A stretch of DNA of 64,000 bases from UKL13-3 sp040387195 (GTDB lineage: Bacteria > Bacteroidota > Bacteroidia > UKL13-3). The translations under genes were made by a program, and so were the position numbers. The stretch's first letter is position 1, and each line of letters begins with the position of its first letter. The notes beneath the pieces are model-generated. The model was not told the DNA's origin. It ran no database searches and saw nothing but the letters and a program-made list of their open reading frames with translations. The stretch spans positions 186,001-250,000 of the forward strand of contig JAZKEF010000011.1 in NCBI GenBank assembly GCA_040387195.1. Reading direction: 5' to 3'. This document shows, piece after piece, positions 17,513 to 26,072 of this stretch.

Positions 17513-19489
17513 ATGGAAACCAATCACACAGGTGTTAAAAACAAAGTAACAGCGGCATCACTCTTAATTGCACTTGGAATAATATATGGTGATATCGGAA
17601 CCAGTCCTCTTTATGTACTGAAGGCAATCATTGGTGACAGGCCCATAAGCGCAATGCTTGTGTATGGTGGCATTTCCTGTATTTTTTGGACTATTACCTT
17701 TCAAACCACTTTCAAATACATTTACCTTACACTTAAAGCTGATAACAATGGCGAAGGAGGTATCTTTTCATTGTATGCTCTGGTAAGAAGGTACGGTAAA
17801 TACCTTGTGATTCCTACTATTCTCGGTGCATCAGCATTATTGGCCGATGGTATCATCACACCTCCGATCTCGGTTTCTTCGGCAGTTGAAGGCTTAACCA
17901 ATATCAAAGGGTTGGAACATATTCCTACCATACCTATTGTGATTGCTATTTTATCGGGACTGTTTTTTTTTCAACGGTTTGGAACCCATAAAGTGGGAAC
18001 AGTTTTTGGCCCAGCCATGTTGTTGTGGTTTGCCATGCTGGCTATATTGGGCAGCATTCAAATTGTGCAACATCCCGATATCTTAAAAGCACTCAATCCA
18101 ACTTATGCCTATCATTTTTTATCAGAATATCCTGGAGGGTTTGTATTACTGGGAGCAGTTTTTTTAGCAACAACCGGTGCTGAAGCATTATACTCCGATC
18201 TGGGTCACTGTGGCCGGAAAAATATCCGCATTACCTGGGGATTGGTGAAAACCTGTTTGTTGCTGAACTACATGGGGCAGGCAGCCTGGCTTATGAATAT
18301 GGGGGCAGATCATTTACCTGCCGGACATAATCCGTTTTTTGACATCATGCCGCAATGGTTTTTAATTCCGGGAATTGCCATTGCCACCTTTGCTGCCATC
18401 ATTGCTTCGCAGGCATTGATCAGCGGGAGTTACACGCTCATCAACGAAGCCATGAACATGAATTTTTGGCCGCGTGTTGCAGTTAGACAACCTTCGGAAA
18501 CCAAAGGACAGATTTATATTCCAAGTGTAAATATCATTCTTTGGATAGGATGTGTACTGATGGTATTGCATTTTGAAAATTCGTCAAACATGGAAGCGGC
18601 TTATGGATTAGCCATTACGCTTACCATGATGGTAACAACATACCTGCTGTTTTATTTTCTGCTGTTTAAACTCAAGTGGAACAAAGCACTGGTGTACATA
18701 TTGCTGTTGCTATTTGCCAGCATAGAGGTGTCGTTTTTTATCGCCAACATTCAAAAATTTCCCGAAGGCGGTTACATCACCATTGTTATTGCCGGCATCT
18801 TCATCTTTATCATGTATTCGGTATACTCCGGACGTAAAATCAGCAACCGTTTTACCAAATTTGTTGATCTCGGACAATATGTAAACAGTATTAAGGAATT
18901 GAGTGGGGACGATGCAATCGGGAAATTCTCCACACACCTGGTTTACCTTACCAAAGCCAATAACCGCCATGAGATAGAGGAGAAAATAATCAAATCCATT
19001 TTGGCGAAAACCCCCAAACGTGCAGATGTTTATTGGTTTGTTCATATCCACCGTACCAATGAACCTTACACACTTTCTTATGATGTGTCGGAACTGGTGG
19101 AAGATAAAATCATCAAGGTAAATGTGAACGTGGGATTCAGGGTACAGCCGAGAACAGAATTATACTTCAAAAAAATTGTGCATGAGTTGATGGTTAACCA
19201 GGAGTTGAACCTGCATGTTCGTCCAGATGGTTCTACCAAATACAATAATGAACCCGACTTTAAATTTGTGGTCATCGAAAAATTCCTATCTGTAGAAAAC
19301 GAATTTACCTTAAGGGAAGGGATTTTATTGAACACATTCTTTTGGTTGAAACAAGTGAGTTTAAGTGATGAAAAAGCGTTTGGGCTTGATAAATGTGATG
19401 TAGTGATTGAACATGTTCCACTTGTTTACCAGCCTGTAACATATATTGAACTTAAACGCGAAAATCCTGTTTCTATCCGTAATGAATAA
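17513..19489 (+). CDS. kup: Kup potassium uptake permease
   Basis: A 658-residue KUP/HAK/KT transporter for low-affinity, proton-coupled potassium uptake. The family signature GDIGTSPLYV is at 26-35; about twelve membrane segments extend to roughly residue 440 (for example GAVFLATTGAEALYSDLGHCG and ALISGSYTLINEAM). A hydrophilic C-terminal domain of about 200 residues follows, ending VPLVYQPVTYIEL. ATG 17513 follows AAAAAAGGATGC and precedes the normal N-terminus; the TTG ten codons upstream is rejected. It lies directly downstream of a KdpD/E-like pair and upstream of a porin gene, forming a potassium module. Confidence 0.95.
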   Translation: METNHTGVKNKVTAASLLIALGIIYGDIGTSPLYVLKAIIGDRPISAMLVYGGISCIFWTITFQTTFKYIYLTLKADNNGEGGIFSLYALVRRYGKYLVIPTILGASALLADGIITPPISVSSAVEGLTNIKGLEHIPTIPIVIAILSGLFFFQRFGTHKVGTVFGPAMLLWFAMLAILGSIQIVQHPDILKALNPTYAYHFLSEYPGGFVLLGAVFLATTGAEALYSDLGHCGRKNIRITWGLVKTCLLLNYMGQAAWLMNMGADHLPAGHNPFFDIMPQWFLIPGIAIATFAAIIASQALISGSYTLINEAMNMNFWPRVAVRQPSETKGQIYIPSVNIILWIGCVLMVLHFENSSNMEAAYGLAITLTMMVTTYLLFYFLLFKLKWNKALVYILLLLFASIEVSFFIANIQKFPEGGYITIVIAGIFIFIMYSVYSGRKISNRFTKFVDLGQYVNSIKELSGDDAIGKFSTHLVYLTKANNRHEIEEKIIKSILAKTPKRADVYWFVHIHRTNEPYTLSYDVSELVEDKIIKVNVNVGFRVQPRTELYFKKIVHELMVNQELNLHVRPDGSTKYNNEPDFKFVVIEKFLSVENEFTLREGILLNTFFWLKQVSLSDEKAFGLDKCDVVIEHVPLVYQPVTYIELKRENPVSIRNE

Positions 19490-19600
19490 TGGGATTACCC
19501 TATATTTAGATAAAGGCTTTTTTAGGAAGGTAGTCCATTCCTGTATACAAAAAATAACAATTGAGGAGGGAAATAATTACCTTCTATTAACAAAAAATAT

Positions 19601-20992
19601 ATGAAACAACTTGTAACAATTGCTTTGGCATTGATAGTGTATGGTGCATCGGCCCAAACTGAATGGCCCTCGGAAAACAAACCGAAAGACAGCGTGACCA
19701 GTTCGCATGAACCGTTTGGGGGTATTGATATGACCTGGCATAACGGGGGTGACCGTAGGGAGAAAAATATCTGGACCATATCTCCCTATTTTACACCCAG
19801 TATTTTAGTTGATGTAAATTACACCTACTCATTTCACAATCCAAATGACAATACGGTTGTTGGATCAACAGCACTTTCCCGCAACAACGAAGTCCAACTT
19901 TCGGCATTACATGTTGGAGGCGACTTTCAGTATGAGGGAGCGAGGGCAAGATTTATGACACAGTTTGGAACACGCTCCATAGTTGTACCACGCAATGATT
20001 ACAGTGTTTACCGCGGGCAATATCAATTGGCAGATGCTTACCGTTACTTAAGTGAAGCGTATGCGGGATATCATATCAATAAGTGGTATGGCATCAATAT
20101 CGATGCAGGCTTGTTTATGTCTTATATCGGATTGAACTCCTTTTACCAGGCCGAAAACTGGGAATACCAGGCATCCTTTACTTCCGATAATACTCCCTGG
20201 TTTTTCAACGGATTACGCGTTCAACTTTATCCATCCAAATACCTGAAAATAGAACCCTGGATTATCAATGGTTGGCAGAGTTATGGCAAATTTAACAGCA
20301 TGCCGGGTTTTGGTGGTAACATCACCTGGGTGCCCAACAGCAACCTGAAACTGCTCACCAATAACTATTATGGATCAGATGCTGCCGGTATTCCAAATCG
20401 CAAAAGATTTCATTCCGACAATAGTTTACTTGTAAGGTATTATAACAATCCCGAAGCATCAGGAATAACCAAAATGGCTTGCTCCCTAACCGGAGATATA
20501 GGTTTCGAAAAGGGGGGAGGAGTGAATGGATTTAGTGATGGAGGAAGCTCAAAAGGCCCTGCACAATATTTTGCAAGTGCTATGTTTTATAACAGAATCT
20601 GGTTTGCCAAAAATAAATTTGCATGGACTGTTGGTGGAGGTATGATGACCAATCCCGGTCGTTACCTGGTATTGTATCCAACAGGACAGGCAAGTCCCTT
20701 ACCCAATCCGCTGAATCCAACACAAACAGCTGGAACATTTCCTTTCAGTGCAAATCCGGGCGACCCGTTTGATGCATGGGATTGTTCCACCAATATTGAT
20801 TTTATGCCTAACCAAAGCATTACTTTCAGGCTTGAATGTGTTTACCGCAATGCATCCGTTCCTTATTTTGCAGGGCCCAATGGGGTAACATCTCAAACAG
20901 GTTATACAACCTCTACACTGGATCCCGCCTGGCGCCCCGATTTGGTCAAATCAGAAACAAGGGTGTTACTGGCAATGTTGTTCCGCATGTAA
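19601..20992 (+). CDS. OmpL-like beta-barrel porin (BBP2 type)
   Basis: 463 residues with a signal peptide (MKQLVTIALALIVYGASAQ) and an outer-membrane beta-barrel. Alternating aromatic strands occur throughout (FTPSILVDVNYTYSF, LHVGGDFQYEGARARFMTQFG, YGINIDAGLFMSYIGL), and the terminal strand ends ETRVLLAMLFRM with a final aromatic-x position. It resembles the 'putative beta-barrel porin-2' family that, from memory, sits in kdp operons of Bacteroidota. The 111-bp gap after kup holds no clear terminator, so co-transcription is possible. It may serve ion passage across the outer membrane for Kup. Confidence 0.82.
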   Translation: MKQLVTIALALIVYGASAQTEWPSENKPKDSVTSSHEPFGGIDMTWHNGGDRREKNIWTISPYFTPSILVDVNYTYSFHNPNDNTVVGSTALSRNNEVQLSALHVGGDFQYEGARARFMTQFGTRSIVVPRNDYSVYRGQYQLADAYRYLSEAYAGYHINKWYGINIDAGLFMSYIGLNSFYQAENWEYQASFTSDNTPWFFNGLRVQLYPSKYLKIEPWIINGWQSYGKFNSMPGFGGNITWVPNSNLKLLTNNYYGSDAAGIPNRKRFHSDNSLLVRYYNNPEASGITKMACSLTGDIGFEKGGGVNGFSDGGSSKGPAQYFASAMFYNRIWFAKNKFAWTVGGGMMTNPGRYLVLYPTGQASPLPNPLNPTQTAGTFPFSANPGDPFDAWDCSTNIDFMPNQSITFRLECVYRNASVPYFAGPNGVTSQTGYTTSTLDPAWRPDLVKSETRVLLAMLFRM

Positions 20993-21088
20993 ATTGAAAA
21001 AACGAAAATGAAAGTATGCAATAAATGAATCAGTTAGATTTCTCTCCTCCCAATTTGCAATTCTTAAATCACACATCTCAAATGGTAT

Positions 21089-22138
21089 TTACTGTTCTTC
21101 CTTATAGTAAATCTTATAAAACTTACGTCCGTCTGAATCTTCGCCACGCTCTATGAGTTCAGTGTTTCCGTGGATGTAGATGTGGAAATTTTTATCGAGT
21201 TTTAGTACGCTTTTAAATACGCGGGCCTGTTTTTTTACTGCATTGGTGGAGATATCAAAATTGCCACTCAGCGACATATCGGCATCGTGGATCATCTCAT
21301 CCTTAAACTTGTTGAAGGAGTCAATTACTTTATCATCACCAAAAATAGATTGGGTAAAATCTTTTTCGTTGAAGCGTTCGTTTTCTTTAAAATAGTCTAC
21401 CGATTTGTTGAGTAGATCAATTTGATCGGCTTTGTTTACTTCAAACTCCTTATCGAGCTGGGAGGTTACAAATGCTTTGGTTACGGTAAGGAAATTATTG
21501 GTAAAATGGTAACTGTCGGCACAGGCTGTTACTTTGAGGAAATCATCTTTCCAAAACTGTGCATCGGCACCGCGACTGGTTTTATCAACGGTACACACCT
21601 TAAAGCCACTTTCCTTATTCAGGTTAAATACCAGGCAACCTTTATCGAGCGTATCTATGTTTATTCCTCTTTCAAAACCAACCTTATAGTGTTTGCCTTT
21701 ACGTTCACTTACAATAAACGGGTCTTTTTGCTCCGACTTAAAAATACCTATGGCATCGGCAATTACACCATCTACCAAACAATGTTCGATATAGGCTACA
21801 TACAAATCGCCCGATTTAATATTGGGGTGTTGGGTAGCCTCAAATAAATGTTTTGCAATGTTGATGCTGTTAATGTGAAAGGCTGTAGGGTGTTCGAAAA
21901 TCTCATTCACGAACTGAAATACCGGATTTAGTTCAGCATTATCGGTACTCGAGGTAAACTCATAAAATACAGGTGCACTGAAAGGTTTCAGAAAATAATG
22001 ATTAAGGGCCTCAATCAAATCCTCATCCTCAATGGCCAAAGGTTCAGTTGTGGCATATAATTGTTCGCCATTATTTTTATTGCCTACTTCGTGAACGGAT
22101 ACGTGGCTGATGCTGCTGGTTGAAAAATCAATACTCAT
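21089..22138 (-). CDS. Nucleoid-associated protein (NA37/YejK family)
   Basis: A 349-residue cytoplasmic protein. Family features include the opening ISHVSVHEVGNKNNGE, the mid-region IAKHLFEAT and SGDLYVAYIE, and IFKSEQKDPFI. The C-terminal half begins with FLTVTKAFV and continues through NKADQIDLLNKSVDYFKEN to VLKLDKNFHIYIHG. Relatives associate with DNA; the precise role in this phylum is unknown. Two starts are possible, 22150 (MPANMSID) and 22138 (MSID). I prefer 22138 since other members begin only a few residues before the conserved strand. The gene converges with the porin. Confidence 0.88.
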   Translation of the reverse strand: MSIDFSTSSISHVSVHEVGNKNNGEQLYATTEPLAIEDEDLIEALNHYFLKPFSAPVFYEFTSSTDNAELNPVFQFVNEIFEHPTAFHINSINIAKHLFEATQHPNIKSGDLYVAYIEHCLVDGVIADAIGIFKSEQKDPFIVSERKGKHYKVGFERGINIDTLDKGCLVFNLNKESGFKVCTVDKTSRGADAQFWKDDFLKVTACADSYHFTNNFLTVTKAFVTSQLDKEFEVNKADQIDLLNKSVDYFKENERFNEKDFTQSIFGDDKVIDSFNKFKDEMIHDADMSLSGNFDISTNAVKKQARVFKSVLKLDKNFHIYIHGNTELIERGEDSDGRKFYKIYYKEEQ

Positions 22139-22165
22139 GTTGGCCGGCAAGATAGTTAAGGATTT

Positions 22166-22221
22166 GAGAATTGAGAATTACGAATTCGGAATTTGATATT
22201 TAAGAATTTTGAATACTCAAT
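22166..22221. repeat. Heptad-periodic intergenic tract
   Basis: Eight consecutive 7-bp units: GAGAATT, GAGAATT, ACGAATT, CGGAATT, TGATATT, TAAGAAT, TTTGAAT, ACTCAAT. The units drift in sequence but keep phase and an AATT/AAT core. The tract starts 28 bp upstream of the nucleoid-associated gene. Confidence 0.65.
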
Positions 22222-22242
22222 TCCATATGTTTTATTAACAAA

Positions 22243-22272
22243 ACAGGCCGCAATCCTGAGATTGCAGCCTGT
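22243..22272 (-). terminator. Terminator of the CHRD-repeat gene
   Basis: Stem ACAGGCCGCAATC / GATTGCAGCCTGT with loop CTGA: twelve pairs and one mismatch. Read leftward it is followed by TTTGTTAATAAAA, so it terminates the leftward CHRD gene that ends at 22306. Confidence 0.7.
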
Positions 22273-22305
22273 GAATCATTAACTTAATAAACCTCTATGA
22301 AAAAA

Positions 22306-24156
22306 CTATTGTTTAATGATTTTTTGAGTGGATACAACGGTTCCGTTTAACTGAATCGTTGCGAAATAAATACCGGCTTTGAGTGTCGCCATATCAAGAG
22401 AAAGTGTGTTCATTCCCGTTGAGATGTTTGCAGGCAAGTTAACCAATTGTTTTCCTGTAATATCATACAAACCCACCAATGCTGTTCCCGATACCTTGCT
22501 GTTGAGCATAACCGATGCTTCTGATTGAACAGGATTCGGGAATAATTGAGGTATGGAATTCAATAAACTGTTTTCGGCAACTCCGGTTGAAGTAGTAGTA
22601 TCTTCAGTCGCGCTCGAAATACGGTAGTAACGCATCAATTGTCCACGGATTTCACCATTTGCAAAAGAGGTGGTATGGATGTTTACATACGTACTGTCAT
22701 TTCTGCGCATGGCAATTGAAATGCCATTATTGAAAGGAGAGTACTTGTAACTGCCATTGTTGGTAAACGGATCTAAATCCAACGCAACACCGCCCGATTC
22801 ACCTTTTTTACCGTAGTGAATATGTCCGGCAGTTACTGTTCCCTGCAAACCATCAAAGGCAAGCATGGTGTGTAAATTGGTGCGGTCTCTGTCAAATGTT
22901 GCAATTGCTGTTCCTTGTGCACCACTGTTGGTTGTGGCTTGTGCGCCATTCAGTTCGGCAATAAAACCTTCACGTGCCAAACGGAATACTTGTCCGCGGA
23001 TTTCTCCTCCCGGATTGCTATCGGTATGCACTACAAAGTATAAACTGCCTTTTAATAATTCACTGATCAATACAGGTGTCAACGGACTCACGGCATCGTT
23101 TTTTGTCCACATGCCCGTAAGCATATTATTGTTGGGAGTCAATTCCTTTACCACACCACCGCTTTGGTTTGGCTCTCCATTGTGGAAGTGAGCAGCCGCA
23201 GCATTACTTGTTAATCCGGTATACAACACATTGTAACGTAATGTATCCATTGTATTGTTTAACCACAACGTAGATACACCATATCCTGTTGAAGGTTTAG
23301 CCAATGTTCCACCACCCGCAACAATAGCGGCTGGATTTAACCATGCATCAAAACGTAAGGTTTTGGTTGAGCGCAATTGTCCACGAATTTCACCACCGGC
23401 AACTGTTGTAGTGTGTAAGTTTAAATAAATACTATCCGACATTAACGCTACCATCAAATCAGGCCAGTTGCTAACGCTCACACCACCCACCATTGACATA
23501 CTGTCGGCTTGAATAGTTGGTTCCAGCCCAAGCGCTACACCACCGTTTGCACCCGGTTTACCAAAGTGTAAATGCGCGGCAGTAAGTTTTCCGGTCATTC
23601 CTCTGGCAACTACACGAACGGTTGCTGTATCACCTTTCATTCCAAAATTAATGGCTGCATGTCCGACACCCGGTGAGCCCGAAGCTGCCTGTGTTCCATC
23701 CAGACTGGCTGCATAACCCCAGTCGGTTTCCAGTTTTACAAATCCTAAAATCTCTACCGCAGGATTCATGGTAGTATGAACGGCTACATATAAGTTGCCT
23801 TCCATAAAATCAGTCATCAATCCTGTTAATTGCGTTCCGGTGATGAACGAACGAACGGTGTTTCCCAATACTTTACCGTCAAAATCAATAATCACGTTAC
23901 CACCGGTACGTTGGTTGTGAATATGGTAACCGGTAAGCGGGCTGCTCATTTTGGCAACGCTGATGGTGAAATACATGGTATCGCGTGGTGAGTTCAGCAT
24001 AAAGGCTGCCACACCATTTCCGGTGGTTGTTAATCCTGCCGGTGGTTGTAATCGGGCAGAGAAAGTAAGTCTGTCGGCCAAATGGTCGGCTTTGGTGAGT
24101 GTAGCTCCTGCAAGTAAGGCAGCTCCCAATACTAAAGATCGTAATGTTGTTTTCAT
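22306..24156 (-). CDS. CHRD-repeat protein with T9SS sorting domain
   Basis: 616 residues from ATG 24156 (signal MKTTLRSLVLGAALLAGATLTKA; the frame is open 36 codons further upstream without merit). Four CHRD-type units follow, each of about 120-130 residues, with repeated AHLHFGKPGANGGVAL / AGHIHYGKKGESGGVAL and YLNLHTTTVAGGEIRGQL / YVNIHTTSFANGEIRGQL pairs. The C-terminal ~80 residues are a type A sorting domain (PQLFPNPVQSEASVML ... GIYFATIQLNG). CHRD domains were first seen in chordin; the bacterial role is unknown. It is likely displayed at the surface. Confidence 0.92.
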   Translation of the reverse strand: MKTTLRSLVLGAALLAGATLTKADHLADRLTFSARLQPPAGLTTTGNGVAAFMLNSPRDTMYFTISVAKMSSPLTGYHIHNQRTGGNVIIDFDGKVLGNTVRSFITGTQLTGLMTDFMEGNLYVAVHTTMNPAVEILGFVKLETDWGYAASLDGTQAASGSPGVGHAAINFGMKGDTATVRVVARGMTGKLTAAHLHFGKPGANGGVALGLEPTIQADSMSMVGGVSVSNWPDLMVALMSDSIYLNLHTTTVAGGEIRGQLRSTKTLRFDAWLNPAAIVAGGGTLAKPSTGYGVSTLWLNNTMDTLRYNVLYTGLTSNAAAAHFHNGEPNQSGGVVKELTPNNNMLTGMWTKNDAVSPLTPVLISELLKGSLYFVVHTDSNPGGEIRGQVFRLAREGFIAELNGAQATTNSGAQGTAIATFDRDRTNLHTMLAFDGLQGTVTAGHIHYGKKGESGGVALDLDPFTNNGSYKYSPFNNGISIAMRRNDSTYVNIHTTSFANGEIRGQLMRYYRISSATEDTTTSTGVAENSLLNSIPQLFPNPVQSEASVMLNSKVSGTALVGLYDITGKQLVNLPANISTGMNTLSLDMATLKAGIYFATIQLNGTVVSTQKIIKQ

Positions 24157-24295
24157 GAGTGTTGATATTAATTCGAAGTCATATACGGAAGAAGGGAGGG
24201 TGATGGATTTAGTGGATGCAAAAAAAATCAATACAGGATTCCTGAAACCGGAATGCAGATTCATATTTTTTTATCTGCACTTGAAAAAATCCTAA

Positions 24296-24303
24296 TACCT
24301 TTG
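24296..24303 (+). promoter_or_regulatory. -7 element upstream of DUF6913-dapA
   Basis: TACCTTTG is a perfect match to TAnnTTTG, 70 bp before ATG 24374. The -33 box is not convincing. Confidence 0.45.
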
Positions 24304-24343
24304 AATCCTAATCAAGCATCCACGATTGTGCTTTGAACAGTTG

Positions 24344-24378
24344 GTATTAAGTATTGTGGATCGAGCATCGAGTATGAA
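24344..24378. repeat. Heptad tract overlapping the DUF6913 start
   Basis: Five 7-bp units, all GNATNNN: GTATTAA, GTATTGT, GGATCGA, GCATCGA, GTATGAA. The start codon ATG 24374-24376 lies within the last unit. AGCATCGAG (24364-24372) recurs in inverted orientation downstream of the gene. Confidence 0.6.
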
Positions 24379-24913
24379 GTTAGTAGAAGACATTAAAAAT
24401 TATATAGGCAGGTGGGAGTTGGAACGTGAGCTCAAAACCAAAAAGCTCAAGCGTAAACGTGTACCTTTTCACGAGGTGAATCATATAGGCATTGTGTACG
24501 ATGCGGATAACAAGGATGATGAATTGATTGTGACCCAATATGCCAATGAGCTCAGGGTAGAAGGCAAGAAAGTTTTTTTGATGGGTTATGTGGACCAAAA
24601 ACAATTGCCTCCCTCCAAGAAGTTTATGCTCAATTCGGAATTTTTCTGGAAAGAGAAATTGAATGGCATCAATCTTCCCATCAAAGGAAAAATAGGACAG
24701 TTCCTGCAACTTGAATTCGATTTGCTGCTCAACCTGTATTTCGAACCCGTATTACCCATGCAAGCATTGTCGGCCTATTCGCATGCCAAGTACCGGGTGG
24801 CATCCAATATTGGCGGAGGACTTGATTATTATGATGCCATGATTGATATCGGACCACAGAAAGATATATCTTTGCTCATCAAACAAATGGATTTTTACCT
24901 GAGGGCGATTTAA
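24374..24913 (+). CDS. DUF6913-like conserved hypothetical
   Basis: A 179-residue soluble protein. It begins MKLVEDIKNYIGRWELERELKTKK, a basic helix, then HIGIVYDADNKDDELIVTQYANELR and VFLMGYVDQKQLP, a Rossmann-like alternation of strands and helices, and LGGGLDYYDAMIDIG-type sequence (NIGGGLDYYDAMIDIG) near 155. In this phylum, as I recall, such proteins (DUF6913) often lie beside dapA, as here. The function is unknown. ATG 24374 is chosen; an upstream in-frame start at 24326 would add 16 residues that do not look conserved. It is flanked on both sides by heptad-periodic DNA. Confidence 0.78.
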   Translation: MKLVEDIKNYIGRWELERELKTKKLKRKRVPFHEVNHIGIVYDADNKDDELIVTQYANELRVEGKKVFLMGYVDQKQLPPSKKFMLNSEFFWKEKLNGINLPIKGKIGQFLQLEFDLLLNLYFEPVLPMQALSAYSHAKYRVASNIGGGLDYYDAMIDIGPQKDISLLIKQMDFYLRAI

Positions 24914-24919
24914 AATGCG

Positions 24920-24975
24920 GATCCTCGATGCTTGATATAAGTTGTTCGAGTATCCGGAATCTAGAATCTAGAGGT
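24920..24975. repeat. Heptad tract between DUF6913 and dapA
   Basis: Eight units in strict 7-bp register: GATCCTC, GATGCTT, GATATAA, GTTGTTC, GAGTATC, CGGAATC, TAGAATC, TAGAGGT. It begins six bases after the DUF6913 stop and fills half of the gap to dapA. Confidence 0.6.
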
Positions 24976-25028
24976 TGAAGAGGATTCAAACAATAACAAT
25001 TAGTATAAAAGTAAAACAGAACAAAAAA

Positions 25029-25892
25029 ATGAAAGGCACAGGCGTAGCATTGGTAACTCCATTTCATGCAGATTACAGCATTGATTTTGAGTCGCTGGAA
25101 AAAATTATTGAACACTGCATCAGCGGAGGATTAGAGTATTTGGTGGTATTGGGAACTACGGGTGAGGGACCAACATTAAACAAGGAAGAAAAAAAGCAGG
25201 TGTTTAAATTTGTTGCCGAAAAAGTGAATGGCCGTGTTCCGTTGGTTGCCGGAATCGGAGGAAATGATACACGCGAAGTAGCAGAAGCCATGCAATCACT
25301 CGAAACAAAAGGGTACAGTGCAATCCTTTCAGTGAGTCCGTATTACAACAAGCCGAATCAGGAAGGTATTTATTTACACTATATGGAATTGGCTAAGGTA
25401 ACTCCCTTGCCAATTATAATTTATAATGTTCCGGGCCGCACAGGTGCCGGTATCAGTGCTGCCACAACATTACGTTTGGCTCAGGTTTCCGATAAATTTA
25501 TTGCCGTAAAAGAAGCTTCAGGCAGTCCGGAAGTATTTATGGATATTCTGAAAGATAAACCCGCTCACTTTGCGGTGATTTCGGGTGATGATAATTTGAC
25601 GCTTCCGTTTTTAGCAATGGGCATGACAGGTGTAATTTCTGTTATCGCACAAGCTTACCCGCGTATGTTCAGTGATATGGTCCGCCTTGGACTGGACGGT
25701 AAATTTGAAGAAGCTAGGGTATTGCATTTTAAATTATACGAAGTCATGAAAATGATTTTTGCAGATGGCAGTCCCGGAGGGGTAAAAGTGCTATTGAACC
25801 AAATGGGTTTATGCCAAAATGTGGTACGCTTGCCATTGGCACCTGTTAACAAGGATGTAGAGGCCAAGTTGCGTGGTGTTTTGTTGTCATAA
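25029..25892 (+). CDS. dapA: 4-hydroxy-tetrahydrodipicolinate synthase
   Basis: Condenses pyruvate with aspartate semialdehyde, the first committed step of the lysine/diaminopimelate pathway. 287 residues forming one TIM barrel. Visible active-site residues are the Schiff-base lysine K161 (FIAVKEASG), Y132 (IIIYNVPGRTG), T43-T44 (LGTTGEGPTL) and Y106 of the neighbouring-subunit motif (SVSPYYNKP). ATG 25029 precedes the canonical MKGTGVALVTPF; 18 upstream codons are rejected. It is probably co-transcribed with the DUF6913 gene and ends before a strong hairpin. Confidence 0.97.
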   Translation: MKGTGVALVTPFHADYSIDFESLEKIIEHCISGGLEYLVVLGTTGEGPTLNKEEKKQVFKFVAEKVNGRVPLVAGIGGNDTREVAEAMQSLETKGYSAILSVSPYYNKPNQEGIYLHYMELAKVTPLPIIIYNVPGRTGAGISAATTLRLAQVSDKFIAVKEASGSPEVFMDILKDKPAHFAVISGDDNLTLPFLAMGMTGVISVIAQAYPRMFSDMVRLGLDGKFEEARVLHFKLYEVMKMIFADGSPGGVKVLLNQMGLCQNVVRLPLAPVNKDVEAKLRGVLLS

Positions 25893-25935
25893 TAGGATAC
25901 TTGTTTTAAACTAGTATTTACAAGGTCTCATAATC

Positions 25936-25975
25936 AAAAAAATCGGGTGCATTTATACCGCAATCCGATTTTTTT
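25936..25975 (+). terminator. Terminator after dapA
   Basis: AAAAAAATCGG pairs with CCGATTTTTTT around an 18-nt loop that can add a TGC/GCA pairing. The T-run continues to 25980. It could act in both directions. Confidence 0.65.
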
Positions 25976-26072
25976 GTTTTGATAATCAACCAAACGCATA
26001 ATTTTTAGATAAAGGGTTTCGTAAAGCTTGTTGTAAGGTATTAACTTATCCATCGAAACAAAAACTACAGTC

